Origin: Aspidapion aeneum
Lineage: Eukaryota > Arthropoda > Insecta > Coleoptera > Brentidae
Length of the DNA stretch: 64,000 nt
Assembly (NCBI GenBank): GCA_963576565.1
Contig: OY755046.1
Coordinates: 52,198,786-52,262,785 of the forward strand
Direction of reading: 5' to 3'
Each line of letters opens with the position of its first letter. The stretch's first letter is position 1. Shown here piece by piece: positions 44,708 to 56,267 of the stretch. A program made the translations under genes and the position numbers. Below the pieces are notes generated by a model, which was not told the DNA's origin, made no database searches, and saw nothing but the letters and a program-made list of their open reading frames with translations.

Positions 44708-46640
44708 CATATTCAAACCGAGAGGCCTTTTCACTCTTGTACTTTATCCAGAGAAGTCCAATCAAAACCATCTCATAGAAGTTTTTTTTGAATTATTAGT
44801 TTTTTTAGTTTTCGAAAGTTATCGGGCTTCTCTATAAGAGACCCAGGGAAGCAACATATGGCAGCAGTTTGTTGCCTAAATTGCACGATATAAAATTGAA
44901 ATTTGTCTGTGGTTTATTTTATAACAATGCCTACGTCAATATATGAGTTATAAAAGAAAATAAAATAGATAGTTTTTGGTCGGGCCAATAACAACCAACG
45001 ACTAACGCTATTTGACACTGTTGACATTTGAAGGCTTCCGTGGAACACCGCAAACTCACGGACGGGTAACATAAAAATTTTGACGTACGTAGAACATGCG
45101 CAGTTGTGTTTTAGGGAGCTTCTATTACATTCCGCGCCATTTGGCTGGCGCTAGCTCACAGATCACTGCAGTGTTAAGATGGTGGAATAAGAAAGGGGTA
45201 ATAGGAAATATTTTTTTGCTACTCTTGCGTAAGTCCACATCAATTCAACCAATTTAAAAATATTTTTGAACCTTGAGTTTTTTGATGATGGTGAGTTTTT
45301 GTGTAGTTATTCTCCGCCTAATAAAAAGTAAAAATATATATTTTAAAATTTTTTGATTGCATATTTTTTGAGATATGCGTTTCCAAAAATAAAAATATTG
45401 ACCCATTTTTAGCCCCAATTAGTGGCAAAATCGGCCGTAAGGTAATTAAATATGAGAGGTGGCGTATAATTTTGACTGATGTATTTTTGTAAAAAACAAA
45501 AGTTGCGTAAACATGGCGTTTCGTAGCGTGTTTTCTCAGTCTGTTTGGGTTTCCGACGTATCCGTGGAAATTAATTTGATTTTACGTAGTTACCCAAATC
45601 GAAATGGTAGTTTGAAAATCGAAAAAAAAATTGGTTGGTATTTTCCACTTAATGTTGCAACTCCTATGATGACCAAAATCATCCCACGATAGTGAGAAAT
45701 TCCAGAAATGTGACAGAGTGGATGTGTAATCTTAACTTAGTCGTCGAAATAAGAAAAAGATTAAAAACTTTTGAAATAGTATAATTCTAGTCACGGCTAA
45801 TTTATAGGTAAAATATTAAAGTAGAGTATTTAAGGTAAAATAAAAGAATTTTTAACAACATCAATTTACAAAAATAAATTTTTAAATAGGAACCCACTGT
45901 CATCCCATAATAAAACTTGGCCTACAAGTAAACTTTGTTTTTAAACTGCATCAAAAATAAATTTTGTGGTTAGACCCCTGCATTTTTTACACCACCACTA
46001 AGCATACCATGCCACTAAGCATACCATAATTAAGCTTGCAGACCTATAAGATTACACAGCAACTTTTACCTCGATATGCCCAACACTTTATGAATAACAA
46101 GAAATCAAGTCAGTGCTAAAAAAGACGATATTAAGCATTAAAAAAATTAATTACTCAAAAACTAGACTGCTAAAAGATCTACAATTTTGCATTTTTACTT
46201 CTTTCTACTTAGTAAAGAATTTGACCAAAAATTATGAAAATCAAAAGTGACAAGGTCCAAATCATTGGTTGATTTGATATGGACTTACCCTCTTGCATTT
46301 TTTCTTATGACATTTGAGATATCTGAAAAAAACTTTTGAAATTCTTCCACTACAATATTAATAAATTTTATTGAGTATAGTGATAGGCAGAAAAAACATA
46401 TTTTTATTGGCAACATTTCAATTTGCATTAAATATTTTCCAAGCCCTACGAAGAACAGAAAATTATTATATTTTTTATTATAAAAAGGGAGAAAATGACA
46501 CATAAATATAATAATTTCTTAGTGAGATAAAACTGTGTAAGGTTACTTAAAACATCACCACCAACCAAATCTAATCGCATTATAATAATTTTGAGACAAT
46601 TTGAGATTTAGTATTTGTTTTTTTTTTCTGTTGCCTAAGA
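44708..46640. other. No gene recognised in ~1.9 kb
   Basis: AT-rich; short frames without domains. No repeat borders identified by eye. Confidence 0.5.
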
Positions 46641-46643
46641 AAT

Positions 46644-47190
46644 ATGTTTGAAACTAAATGGCAACATTGTCCCCAAGCTCATATGTTTGGTTTAGTCAGT
46701 CCGAAGCTCACAAGATTTCTGCGCCAGCGCATTCTGTTAGGAATCATGGAATCACAAATGAAATCTATCATATATGTCATACCTAGATATCAGTATGGGA
46801 GAGTTCTTTATCTCATCGATGAGCTAGTCGATGCAATCAAACGGTTTTTTGAAATTTCTGGTGGGATCCATATGCCATCAAACAAGTTCTCCTACATTTC
46901 CGATGTAATTAATTGTTGGCAACAATAGCCATCGGCGTTGGAGTCGATGCCGGTAGATGGATGGATTTATATCATAACCTTAAATTTCAAGTTTTTAATA
47001 TGTTACAAATCTTTTTGAGAAATGTTGCCTATAAACAGCTTGGCGGTGAAATCGACAATCAATTTAGTGAAGGATGATGATGATGATTCATCCAGTTCAT
47101 CAGATTCGGACGAGGAACTTCTTTTAAGTGCACGAAAACCTCATGCAAAAATCCTGAATTATGTCGAGAAAACGGTGGTGGTTTAATTGA
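46644..47190 (+). pseudogene. Unidentified coding relic, possibly PIF/Harbinger-derived
   Basis: An open frame of 94 codons (46,644-46,928, GRVLYLIDELVDAIKRFFEI ...) is followed in other frames by an acidic-serine stretch DDDDDDSSSSSDSDEELLLS and KPHAKILNYVEKTVVV. The Ser/Asp-rich start followed by (R/K)PxIxNYVExxV resembles the N-terminus of insect Harbinger transposases as I remember them. The 94-codon frame itself matches nothing I know. Low confidence. Confidence 0.3.
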
Positions 47191-47230
47191 CTTTAAATCC
47201 CAATTTCGAAAGACCCGAGACGCGGTTGAG

Positions 47231-48157
47231 GTAGGTAAAAATTAGGTTAAACGCATTTTTGTTGGCCTCATCGCTGATTGTTGCCATAATCATTTGTTCC
47301 ATCGACTGATGACATCGATGTCAACAATCAGATAGATTTTAGATTATTTAAGAACTCTCCATATGTTTGGATCAAACAGAACACAGAAAGGAAAGTTTGG
47401 AAACTTTAGGCCCCTTAAAATCTTAATATTTAACAACACTTTTCAAGAGCTTTCCATAGGGAGTTTCCCAATAGCGTAACTTATTCGCTTTGCCATTTAT
47501 ACGGCATGTTCCAGCATAAATTACAAAACTTAATACCCCGCTACTAATAACTTATAATGTATATAGGGTGGACCTAATCATTTTTACACGACGGACACAA
47601 TTATGTGGCAGAAGGACAAGGAATAAATAAGGAAAATAAAATTCTCTACCAACTGGGCTACCGAGGAACCGGTTCGAAATTCTCCTTTGCGAAAACCGCT
47701 CCTTCATCTGTATTTTTTTTTGTTAGAGTAGGTGTGAGCTCTTAAGCTTCCGGCAGCAACGAGAACACGTGAGGTATTGTAGTGGGATGGAGTATACATC
47801 CACGATTGCTAGTTGTATGAAACCCTATTTATCCATCTGCCCAGTGGTGCACGTATAATTTATAACTAGGACGCTGAGACTAACCTTTGTCATTTTATAT
47901 AAGCACTGCTTTGAACTAAAGTTTAAGATTCATGCTAAACATTTTTAGATACTCTAACACTACCAAAAAGATTTTTTTGAAAAATTAAAAAAAATTGTTA
48001 CTACACTTTTTCTTCGATACAATCATTTATCAAACATTTCTGGCAAGCATTTTTTGGAAATTCATTGAAACTCCTTTCCGTTACCCAAAGAATAAATCTG
48101 GCAATATACCGTGGCAATTCCTCTATTCCAACAGGTCGAAATAAAATGTTTACTTGT
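47231..48157. other. No gene recognised
   Basis: Mixed AT-rich DNA. A tRNA A-box-like string (tagcccagttggtagag on the minus strand near 47,664) is present but no fold follows. Confidence 0.45.
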
Positions 48158-49441
48158 GTAACAAAAAGTACAATAATAAGTTTTTAAATATTTTGAATTA
48201 AATATTGTTTTTGACATTAACAAGCATTAATTATGTGCAAGACTAGGTTAAGATTAAGTAAAATTTAGGGCAACTCCGGCGACTTGTTTTTTTGCATATT
48301 TTCAGGTTTGCTGTATTTTAATAAAAGTTGTATTCGGCTAATATGTCCTTTGAGCCACTAACATCAAAATAATTCCTATTTTTTAACTGGAAACAAATTA
48401 GCTAAACTATTTTCAACTTCTAAAAAACACACTATGTAATTTTAACTTTATCGATTTTCTGAGTCCACGCATCTATGAATTGCGGTGATATTTTGTCTCT
48501 TTGTCTTTCTCGCCAAAGCGAGAGAGCTTAAGTTTCAAACCACGGCAACGGCAGGCCAAGATTGTCTTGGACAAGAAAACCGTTAAAGAAAGCTTAGATT
48601 TTAGACCAATCAGCCAGCGGCAAGCTAAGAACGCCTAGAGAGCAGGGTACTGAAACTTTCGAAAGTCGGGAGGGAAATCACTCTTTAGTTGCGCTTCGCT
48701 TGGTTCGTTTCGGCTACGCTTTCGTTCACATTTCTTAAGGGGGGTTTTATTTCAACTGGGGAAATTTATCAAATATTTTAACTTTGTATAAAACTTTTAA
48801 CTTTAATATTCATAGTTATTTTAGTGTTTTCTTTTGGAGTTTATTAATTTTAAAGCTTTTAATTATTACTGTTTCCAGTGTTTTGAAATAATATTTTTAT
48901 CTGTTTTATGGTTTTTTTAACATCAAAATACAAACCATTCGTTGCCCTAAAATCGGCATTTTTAAACAATAACATATCCCAAACCTAAACAGTAATATTA
49001 AGTAAATTAAACAGTTGATTGAATAGTTTCACCTATCCAATCAACGTTTAAAATGTTGATAAATATATATATTTACAACAAATATACAAAAGGTTTATAA
49101 AGCCTAAAAGTTTAAGAAGTGTAAATATTTGAATACAAAAGTTTAATAGTAGAAAAAAAATTTGATATTCAATTAATAAATATAAGAAGTGATAATGTGA
49201 AGTTTCGGGAAGAAAATTGAAAAGGTATGTATGATTTTCCTACATTGGTTATACATTTGAAAAAAACGTTTATAGCATTTATTTCCTCCAAGAACCGTCA
49301 AATTCCCTTTAGAGAACAAATAAGTAATAATATTTAATCTTTTTATAATTTATATAAGTTGTAGCCTAAGTTGGTAGCGCACAACATTTAAGCCTTGGCC
49401 ACTTGAGATGACAGTACCACTGTCACACAGCCGCCTGTTAC
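48158..49441 (+). mobile_element. GTAAC-family element, copy 3 (full length, type copy)
   Basis: 1,284 bp from GTAACAAAAAGTACAATAAT (end A) to CACACAGCCGCCTGTTAC (end B), flanked by a perfect 6 bp duplication ACTTGT (48,152-48,157; 49,442-49,447). The two ends share only GTAACA, so this is not a simple MITE. Interior has a GC-richer block (48,500-48,740) and no ORF. If the flanking T is included the termini read TGTAACA/TGTTACA with a 4 bp CTTG duplication, which would also fit a solo LTR; the fold-back copy argues for a DNA element. Confidence 0.75.
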
Positions 49442-49564
49442 ACTTGTAATAATAAATGTGTGGATATACATATATTTTGTTGTAGGTTTTGTATATTTTT
49501 TATTTTCAGTTTTCACAATTTTTTATTTAAATTTTTAGTGGTTCCTAATAAACACTTCAAGTGG

Positions 49565-50449
49565 AGCCATGATATATCAGCCTTGAAAACATTGTTTTGT
49601 AAATATCTCGGAAACTAAAGCTCCTACGAAGTTTTTTGTTATAACACAAATTATTGAGCAAAACGTAGTCTACTATATGCTCCGTTAACACGTTCGCTGC
49701 CCACACGGTAGTTCCCCTGGAGCCGCTTTGTCCTATCAAGGTCTCTTAGCTGCTATTACATCACCTGCACTAAGTTTTTTTGTAGATGTCATTATCATGT
49801 CAAAATTGTCAAAACTGTCACTCGGCCTCATAGACCGAGGCGGCATGGAAGTATTCATTTTGTGTTGTAAAGGTTGTGATGGTGAACCATTTTTTTGCTT
49901 GGAATGCTTCAATAAGTTTCACAGATATGAAAATCCTTAGTTATCTACGTTTGTTTATGCATTTATATATATATGAATTGCAGGTTTGGGTTTAAGAATT
50001 TTTCAAAAATAAATAATATTTTAAGTAAAATATTTTTGTTTCTCTAATTTAGCACATTCAAAAATAAACCAAAACTTTTTTACAATACTGATATTATGTT
50101 CCAACTATCCTCAGGCGCCAACTCGGTCTATTACCAGCGTTATACCAATGCAAAATAAAACAGTTGGCGAAAGAGGATTGAATATTTACCTCGGTCCAAT
50201 AGACCGCGTTGGCGTAATCAGCTCGTAAGAGTGTCGTACACTATTTTACGTACAAATTTTGTGAAAATCGGTTTAGCGGTAAAGGAGCTCGTGTTACGGA
50301 CGAAAATAATATACACACACACAGACAGATATTCCGACGATATTGCTAAGATAGGTACACCCAAATAACACATTTTCGGCGTTATCTGAAAAAAAATTCC
50401 TTGAAAATAAGACCTTTGCTAGCCATTGCTACGCGGGCTAGGAAGGTAA
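49565..50449 (-). repeat. Family A interspersed repeat, copy 4, interrupted
   Basis: Left part 49,565-49,688 (CCATGATATATCAGCCTTGA ...) and right part 50,215-50,449 (ending GCTACGCGGGCTAGGAAGGT) are collinear with copy 2 apart from ~60 bp missing at the junction, where a 526 bp insertion starts at TTAA. Confidence 0.8.
49689..50214 (+). mobile_element. piggyBac-like internally deleted element
   Basis: Begins directly after TTAA (49,685-49,688) with CACGTTCGCTGCC. Contains inverted-type motifs CTCATAGACCGAGG (left) and CTCGGTCCAATAGACC (right). The plus strand encodes a short C-terminal piece IDRGGMEVFILCCKGCDGEP then FFCLECFNKFHRYENP and stop at 49,938; the CxxC...CxxCFxxxH pattern matches the cysteine-rich zinc-binding C-terminus of piggyBac transposases. 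The right junction reads GTAA rather than TTAA, so it is decayed or rearranged. Confidence 0.6.
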
Positions 50450-50663
50450 AAACATATTGGCATAAATTAAATTGGAATATCACTTTAAAGAAGTGTTTTC
50501 ACCCTGTATTTGTATACCCTGCGAAAAACACCGTTCTCAGTTAGGGATTAGTTCAGTGCCAAAGTAAATTTAAAACCAAATTTGCTAAACATAAAACCAC
50601 TTTTAGAGTACCGTTATACCCAACCTAACATAACGCCTATATCTTAAGTTCCTTTGCTATGAC

Positions 50664-51270
50664 CCTAGTAATACAGGTACATGTCAAAAACGTTTTTAAA
50701 ACGTCCATTTTGGACCCAGTGGACGTTTTTAAAACGTATGCCTCTAAGTCCGATAGAGGTCCCGAGAAGGTCAAACAGTTTTAGGGGACGATTAAAAACG
50801 TTTCAGGATACGTTTAAAAAACGTTCAGGGGACGATTAAAAAACGTTCAGGGGACGAGTATTGATTATGATGTTAGTGGGAGAAATGTTAAGGACCTTAA
50901 AAGTACGTTTTAAAAACGTCGTTACCTGCACTTTTTTAGAACCTCATTCCTAGAACGTTTAAAAAAGCTACCTAAAAATTACGGGTTTAAGACGTCCTGA
51001 TTTTCGTGTTTTTAAAACTGCCTTTTTAGAACGTTTTAAAATGTACTTTTTACTTACGGAAATGTTGGGGCCCTGAGAGACCTTAAAAGTACATTCTAAA
51101 AACGTTCTGTTTTGCGAGTTTTTAAAAGGTCCGTTTTAGTAGATTTCAAACATGTACTTTTTGGGTACGGGAATATTGGGACCTAAAAAGACTTAAAAAT
51201 TATGTTTTAAAACGTTGGGACTTAAAGCGACTAAAAAGGACGTTCCTGAGACGTCCGATATTACTAGGGT
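50664..51270. mobile_element. Inverted-end element rich in AAACGTTTTTAAAACGT motifs
   Basis: 607 bp with ends ACCCTAGTAATA / TATTACTAGGGT. The interior is packed with short palindromic ACGTTTTAAAACGT-like words and repeats of 'aggggacgattaaaaacg' and 'gacctTAAAAgtac'. No ORF. Target duplication not evident. Confidence 0.65.
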
Positions 51271-51750
51271 AGGTGTGGTTCCAAATATAAAACCATAGTA
51301 ACGATGGCGGTCATCACCCTACTTTATGCCCAAATCTAGTACCTTTTTAGCACTGTCCACCCAGGAATGTCTTTATTGGACGCCAAGAGTGTCGCATTTT
51401 ATGCTATCTAATTTTTTAAAACATAAATTATTTTAACATATCTAAAAAAAATTAGGCTTTAAGGGGTAGTCTGGGGAGCCCCCTATCTAGACCGAATTCT
51501 TTCTGAGCTCCTTGCGTATGTTTTATCCAGATGTTAACTGAAATACATATTACATTAATTTTAATATGCGAATCATTATAACTTCCAAAATGTAGCAAAG
51601 TATTGTTTTAAACTAAGTTAAAAGGCTTTTACACTAGCCAGTTGCAGGACTTGTAGCTCCATCTAGATCTAGATAGATTTCAGAATTAAATAATAAATCA
51701 GTTAGATCTGACCTAAGAGGAGCTGAATTTAGTTTACTTAAAGCTTTCTG

Positions 51751-51991
51751 CATATCGTCGCCGTTCTCACAAAGGGACCTAACTAGCATTTTAAGTAAAT
51801 TTGTCATTAGAGCTAAAAAACCTAAAAGGGCTAGACCAAAAGTTATTTTGTTAATCAAAGCTGAACTATTTATAATGAAGATATGCCACTTCGTGAGACC
51901 AAATAGTTGCATAAGAACAGTTAGAAGGCAAAATATCTTAATTTGCGTAATTTTGTTAGTTAGGTCCCTTTGTGAGAAGGGCGACAATATG
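51751..51991. mobile_element. MITE, 241 bp
   Basis: Ends CATATCGTCGCCGTTCTCAC / complement ending GTGAGAAGGGCGACAATATG, about 34 bp of inverted repeat with two mismatches. Non-coding. Confidence 0.75.
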
Positions 51992-53269
51992 TGTCACATT
52001 AGAAATATTGCGACCCCAACGACAATTAGCTGCTTCCACCGGAGCTTGCCATTATGGTAGCCCTTAGGCACTCTAGATAAATTCTAAATAAACTTGAAAA
52101 TTTATTTTAGCGACACAAGGACTTATAAAGCTGGCATACAGAAGCTAGGCCTATTATAGAGCTTACAAGAAATTATAGGCCTTTTTGTTAGGCAACACAC
52201 ATTTTAGATTTATTTAAAATTATGGGACCATGCAGGAATACCAGCTTACTAGCCCTTACTACTACTACTTACTGCAAGCTCTCCGTTCGTATTTCAGCAA
52301 GTGTACCACCCAGAAAAGTTTGTGATGTCTCATTTTATAGACTATTAGTTGGTCTTTATTTTATGTTAATACGGATTTTCTGTAAAATAAGCAGTTTCGA
52401 ACTTAAGGGCCACTATATAAAAAAAATGGTCAAAATCCACAATGGCGGCATAACTTACTAACTCAAAAACCATTCGCCTAACAAAAAAACGTACAATAGC
52501 GTTTTTGTAGGAAATTTTATTCTCTCCAACTGTTATTAAATTTTTTTTTTATAGATGTACAGGGACCAATTGATTAAAAAAAACCTTTTTGTGCACACTA
52601 AAGTCGAAAACCAAATTTTTTTATTACTTCAATGTGAACATTATTTATTAAAATTGCGACTACACCACCTTTTGCAAGTTGAAGTCTTTTTTTTGCTCTA
52701 ATGACTGGCCTACGTGGGCTACAAAACCCAAAAAGTAAAATTGGACAATAAAATTAATTTCGCAGGGCAAAACTTCCTATGGGTCCTTTTTCTACCTTCC
52801 TTGGCGTTTGGCCTCAAAAATAAATACAAATAAAAATAGAGAGGGAACATATCTACTGGATAAAATAAGATACTGTTACCAAAATCGTTTTAGTGTTTAA
52901 ATATAGTTCAATATATTTATGTTACAGTCGCATAACCTCAATATTAAATGTTCATTTTAAAAGTTTTTATTAAAATGAAACTATTTTAATAACTTATAAA
53001 CTTCAAAAGCATATCTTTACTGTTTATATCTTAGATCACTTCACGAAAAAATCTTAAAATTTAAAAAAAAGTTAATATATTATTTTCTTTTTAATCCAAA
53101 CTGGGATTACCGAAAATCTCTGCCGAATACCAAGAAAAAACGACTGTCCATAGTCTGCCCGTCTCAAACCTTTCCCCATCATTTTATAATGACCTTTTTT
53201 TTTAAGACGCGACGAAGGGCAGAAAAATTATCTTCTCTCTCTGTCTCTGTCTGTTTTTTTTTCTAGAAG
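51992..53269. other. No gene recognised
   Basis: AT-rich; no domain or bounded element seen. Confidence 0.5.
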
Positions 53270-53420
53270 TTACAAGCGAAGCCTTTTTCAAAATGCTATT
53301 TTGTACCCATGTTTCATGCTGCATATAGACAGAAAACATTTTAGGAAAAATAGTTTCCACATACATATTTTATAGAAGTTCAAAGTACATGAAGAGTCGC
53401 AGTGACGTATAAAAAGAAAA
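53270..53420 (+). repeat. Dispersed repeat, copy 1
   Basis: Shares 'aaaatgct.tttt', 'atagacag..aacattttgg..aaaatagt.tccatatacatattttatag' and 'catgaag' with 55,395-55,545 in the same orientation. Not bounded. Confidence 0.6.
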
Positions 53421-53662
53421 AAACTACATTCTTAAAGTCTTAAATAAAATAGAACCCGACAGGCTTAAATTTTTTGTTAGTGCAAACTAAAAGTTATAAT
53501 CTATTTTTTACATGTTAAGCCTTGCAGCCATTCAGGAAATCACCACATGGGACAGGGTATATGCGGGCACATTGTGACTCTCTGTACCCTGTTGATTATG
53601 TCAAAAGTTTTGTGACCCATCAGTGGTCTTAGGCTACAACCATGGCATTATGATAATATATA

Positions 53663-53846
53663 CAGTCGAAGCTCTATAACTCGAACTTCAAGGGACAACC
53701 AAATCAGTTCGAGTTATGGGAGTTCGACTTATAGAAATTCAAGTTAAAGAGGTTAAAACTCATATAAAAAGTGCAGGGACCACTTAAAAGGTTCGAGTTA
53801 TAGAGAGGCTCGAGTTATAGGGGTTCGAGTTAGAGAGGTTCGACTG
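53663..53846. mobile_element. pogo/Tigger-like MITE, copy 2 (184 bp)
   Basis: Ends CAGTCGAAGCTCTATAACTC / GAGTTAGAGAGGTTCGACTG, TA on both sides; about 90% identical to the copy at 35,162-35,346. Confidence 0.85.
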
Positions 53847-53848
53847 TA

Positions 53849-54770
53849 TATTGATGACAACCAATGATCAGTAAGGTGAGACGAACAACATACTAAAATT
53901 TTATCGATATTAGCCGTGCACTAGAAACCCATTACAGATGTGCAAGAACCCTATTGTATACATAAGAAAGCCGACCATTTAGAATCGGTAACGATAAATG
54001 TTTCTTTTTTATTTCTCTCACTGTTAGTTTTTGTTGTTTCTGTCGCCCCAAAGTAATTTAAATATGCTGGCTAGCCATAAAATTTTTAGGTTTTTTTTTG
54101 GGAAAAATACTTATTTTGACGAAAGATTTTAACCATTTGCCTATTCAATGCATAAACTTTTTGTGTTAAGTTTTTTATATGAAGCAAATAGTTAAACATG
54201 AAAACACTCAATAAACAGTAAAATCCCCATAGTAACAGTTATTATGGTTTTTGAGATGCTTTTATATCTAGCTACATTTTCTGTATAAAATTCATTATGA
54301 TATGTAACTGTACTTTACTTACCGTCTTTAATTTAAATCCACAATTCAAAATTTAAAAAATATCACTTCCAAATAAATTTAAGTTTTGTTCACTTTACTT
54401 AAAACTGCTTGTCTATAAAAAATCCCAAATAAACAAAAGACCAAAATGTGAATAAATACGGATCTGTCTTTTGTACATTCACCAGCTTGGATTAATCCAT
54501 TAGTCCCATATTTAAATAGATTTAGCACCAGATCAACTTAATACGACGATCCATCCCTTTTTTACATGCACCGGCTGCTCGCATGCTATCGATAGGATTA
54601 ATTCCCTGGATAAGATTAGTTTTATGAAACGAATATACCCCATGTATGCATTTATATCTTTTAACGCATTGAAACAGTATATTATATTGTGTTTTTTTAT
54701 GAAGTTATTCAAGAGAAACGATTGTCTTCTAACCAAAGCCAGCAATTTTTTTAAATAATGGTATATAATA
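53849..54770. other. No gene recognised
   Basis: AT-rich; no domain or bounded element seen. Confidence 0.5.
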
Positions 54771-54772
54771 TA

Positions 54773-54930
54773 CAGCGTGTCCCATTTTCGATGGGATTAA
54801 ATGGGAAACTCGGTTGTTATTAAAAATATCAATCTTCTGATTCCACCTTACCATTCTCTTTTTTTAAGCCCTTAAAAATGGTGTAATCAGATTCTTGCTA
54901 TACCCCGTTGTTTCGCTTATACAGAGAGTT
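54773..54930 (+). repeat. Diverged relative of the giant-palindrome arm
   Basis: TA then CAGCGTGTCCCATTTTCGAT, continuing 'gggattaaatggg' and 'cccttaaaaatggtgtaatcag..tcttgctataccccg', matches 24,137-24,270 and the complementary right arm. The TACAGCGTGTCCC start is reminiscent of Tc1/mariner-type ends. Confidence 0.5.
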
Positions 54931-55394
54931 TTTGAAAAAATAACATTTTTAATAATTCCTTTAATCTCGCTTATTTCGCAAGATATTTTTATTCTGTAAT
55001 AATAACCTTTTTATGGTAACTTTTCTAGGGCAAAATAATGAAATTTTCAATTTTTTAAAATATTGTTTAGTTTTTGAAATATGGTATTTATCATAAAAAA
55101 ATTAAGTACGGACCTGGATTTTTTTATTAATATTTTGATTGGTTTCATGTTATTATTTTCTTAAAATTATAAAACTTTAATATTGTTTTGATTAAAAAAA
55201 AAAATAATATTTAAACAAAAATTTAGTCCAAACCTGGAAATTTCCAACGTAAATATAAATTAAAAATTTCAAGACACACAAGTTGAACGATTTTTAGTTT
55301 ATCCGTTTTAAAACGTTAATTAAAAGATTTATAAATAAAGTAAAAAACGTTAAAAAGTTACAAAAATAATATCATTTTTTCTGGACGACGTTAT

Positions 55395-55545
55395 TAAGGG
55401 CTATTTTAAAATGCTGTTTTGTTCACGGGTCTCAGGCCACATAAAATAGACAGGCAACATTTTGGGGAAAATAGTCTCCATATACATATTTTATAGCGGT
55501 CCCAAATACATGAAGAATTGCAGTGAGGTCTTCAGAGAAATACTC
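55395..55545 (+). repeat. Dispersed repeat, copy 2
   Basis: Direct partner of 53,270-53,420. Confidence 0.6.
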
Positions 55546-56037
55546 TGGAGGGGCTTGAAATATTAACATTTCAAGTAATTGGATCCCTGTTAATATTTCG
55601 AAAACAAAGCTGTATCAAAAATTAAAATCGAAGCTTACACATATTTGTTTTGGAAATTTTAATTTTTCAGGCAGAATCTTCTAAAATTGATGCAGTTTGT
55701 AGTAGGGACACCTTAAAAACCTTTTAAATGTAGTTATGAACGCTTATTTGGTATTGGCGCCTACCTCAGCGATAACACCGACCACCTTGTGATACTAAGA
55801 TATAAGAAGTAGCTTTTTTTTGGTTTGATTTATGATTATATAAAGTAATCTACTCATCTGACGATCACGAACTGTAGAAACAGACTTCTCTACGTCTCTA
55901 AAAGGAATAGTTCATAGACCAAAGACAGGCTAATGGTAGGTTCTTTTAAAAATTTACTTGGGGACAAATTCGCATGCCTCGCTGCGAGGCCGAACAAGCA
56001 TACGTATGTATACGTGCATTCGGTTGTGTGATGCATG

Positions 56038-56246
56038 AATTAAGTAATCGAACAACCACTTCGAGTTTATGCTTTATAATAAATGTATATTTTATTGATG
56101 CGAGTACAATAATAGACTTAAGAATACTAAAGGTAAAAACGTTTACAACAAATAAAATGAAATGCAACTCCTCATCTCCGGTAGGTTTAGAGGTAGTCGG
56201 GTTTCTCTAGATGATTCCAGGTAAGGTCGACGTCGGTCGTATAACT
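56038..56246 (-). repeat. 3' LTR of the errantivirus element
   Basis: 209 bp, identical to the 5' LTR except A versus T at 56,133 (AATACTAAAGG here). AATAAA lies at 56,091-56,096 on the minus strand and would serve as polyadenylation signal. Confidence 0.95.
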
Positions 56247-56260
56247 CCTCCACCCCAAAA
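56247..56260 (-). other. Polypurine tract (PPT)
   Basis: Minus strand TTTTGGGGTGGAGG directly before the 3' LTR, the primer site for plus-strand DNA synthesis. Confidence 0.85.
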
Positions 56261-56267
56261 TTAGACT

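Noticed and set aside
47640..47700. tRNA-like A-box and a nearby GGTTCGAA
   Set aside because: The two boxes are on opposite strands and in the wrong order for one tRNA; no cloverleaf forms.
55946..56210. Short frames at 55,946-56,210 and 63,353-63,544 sharing the same peptide
   Set aside because: They lie in the two LTRs; the shared peptide simply reflects LTR identity.
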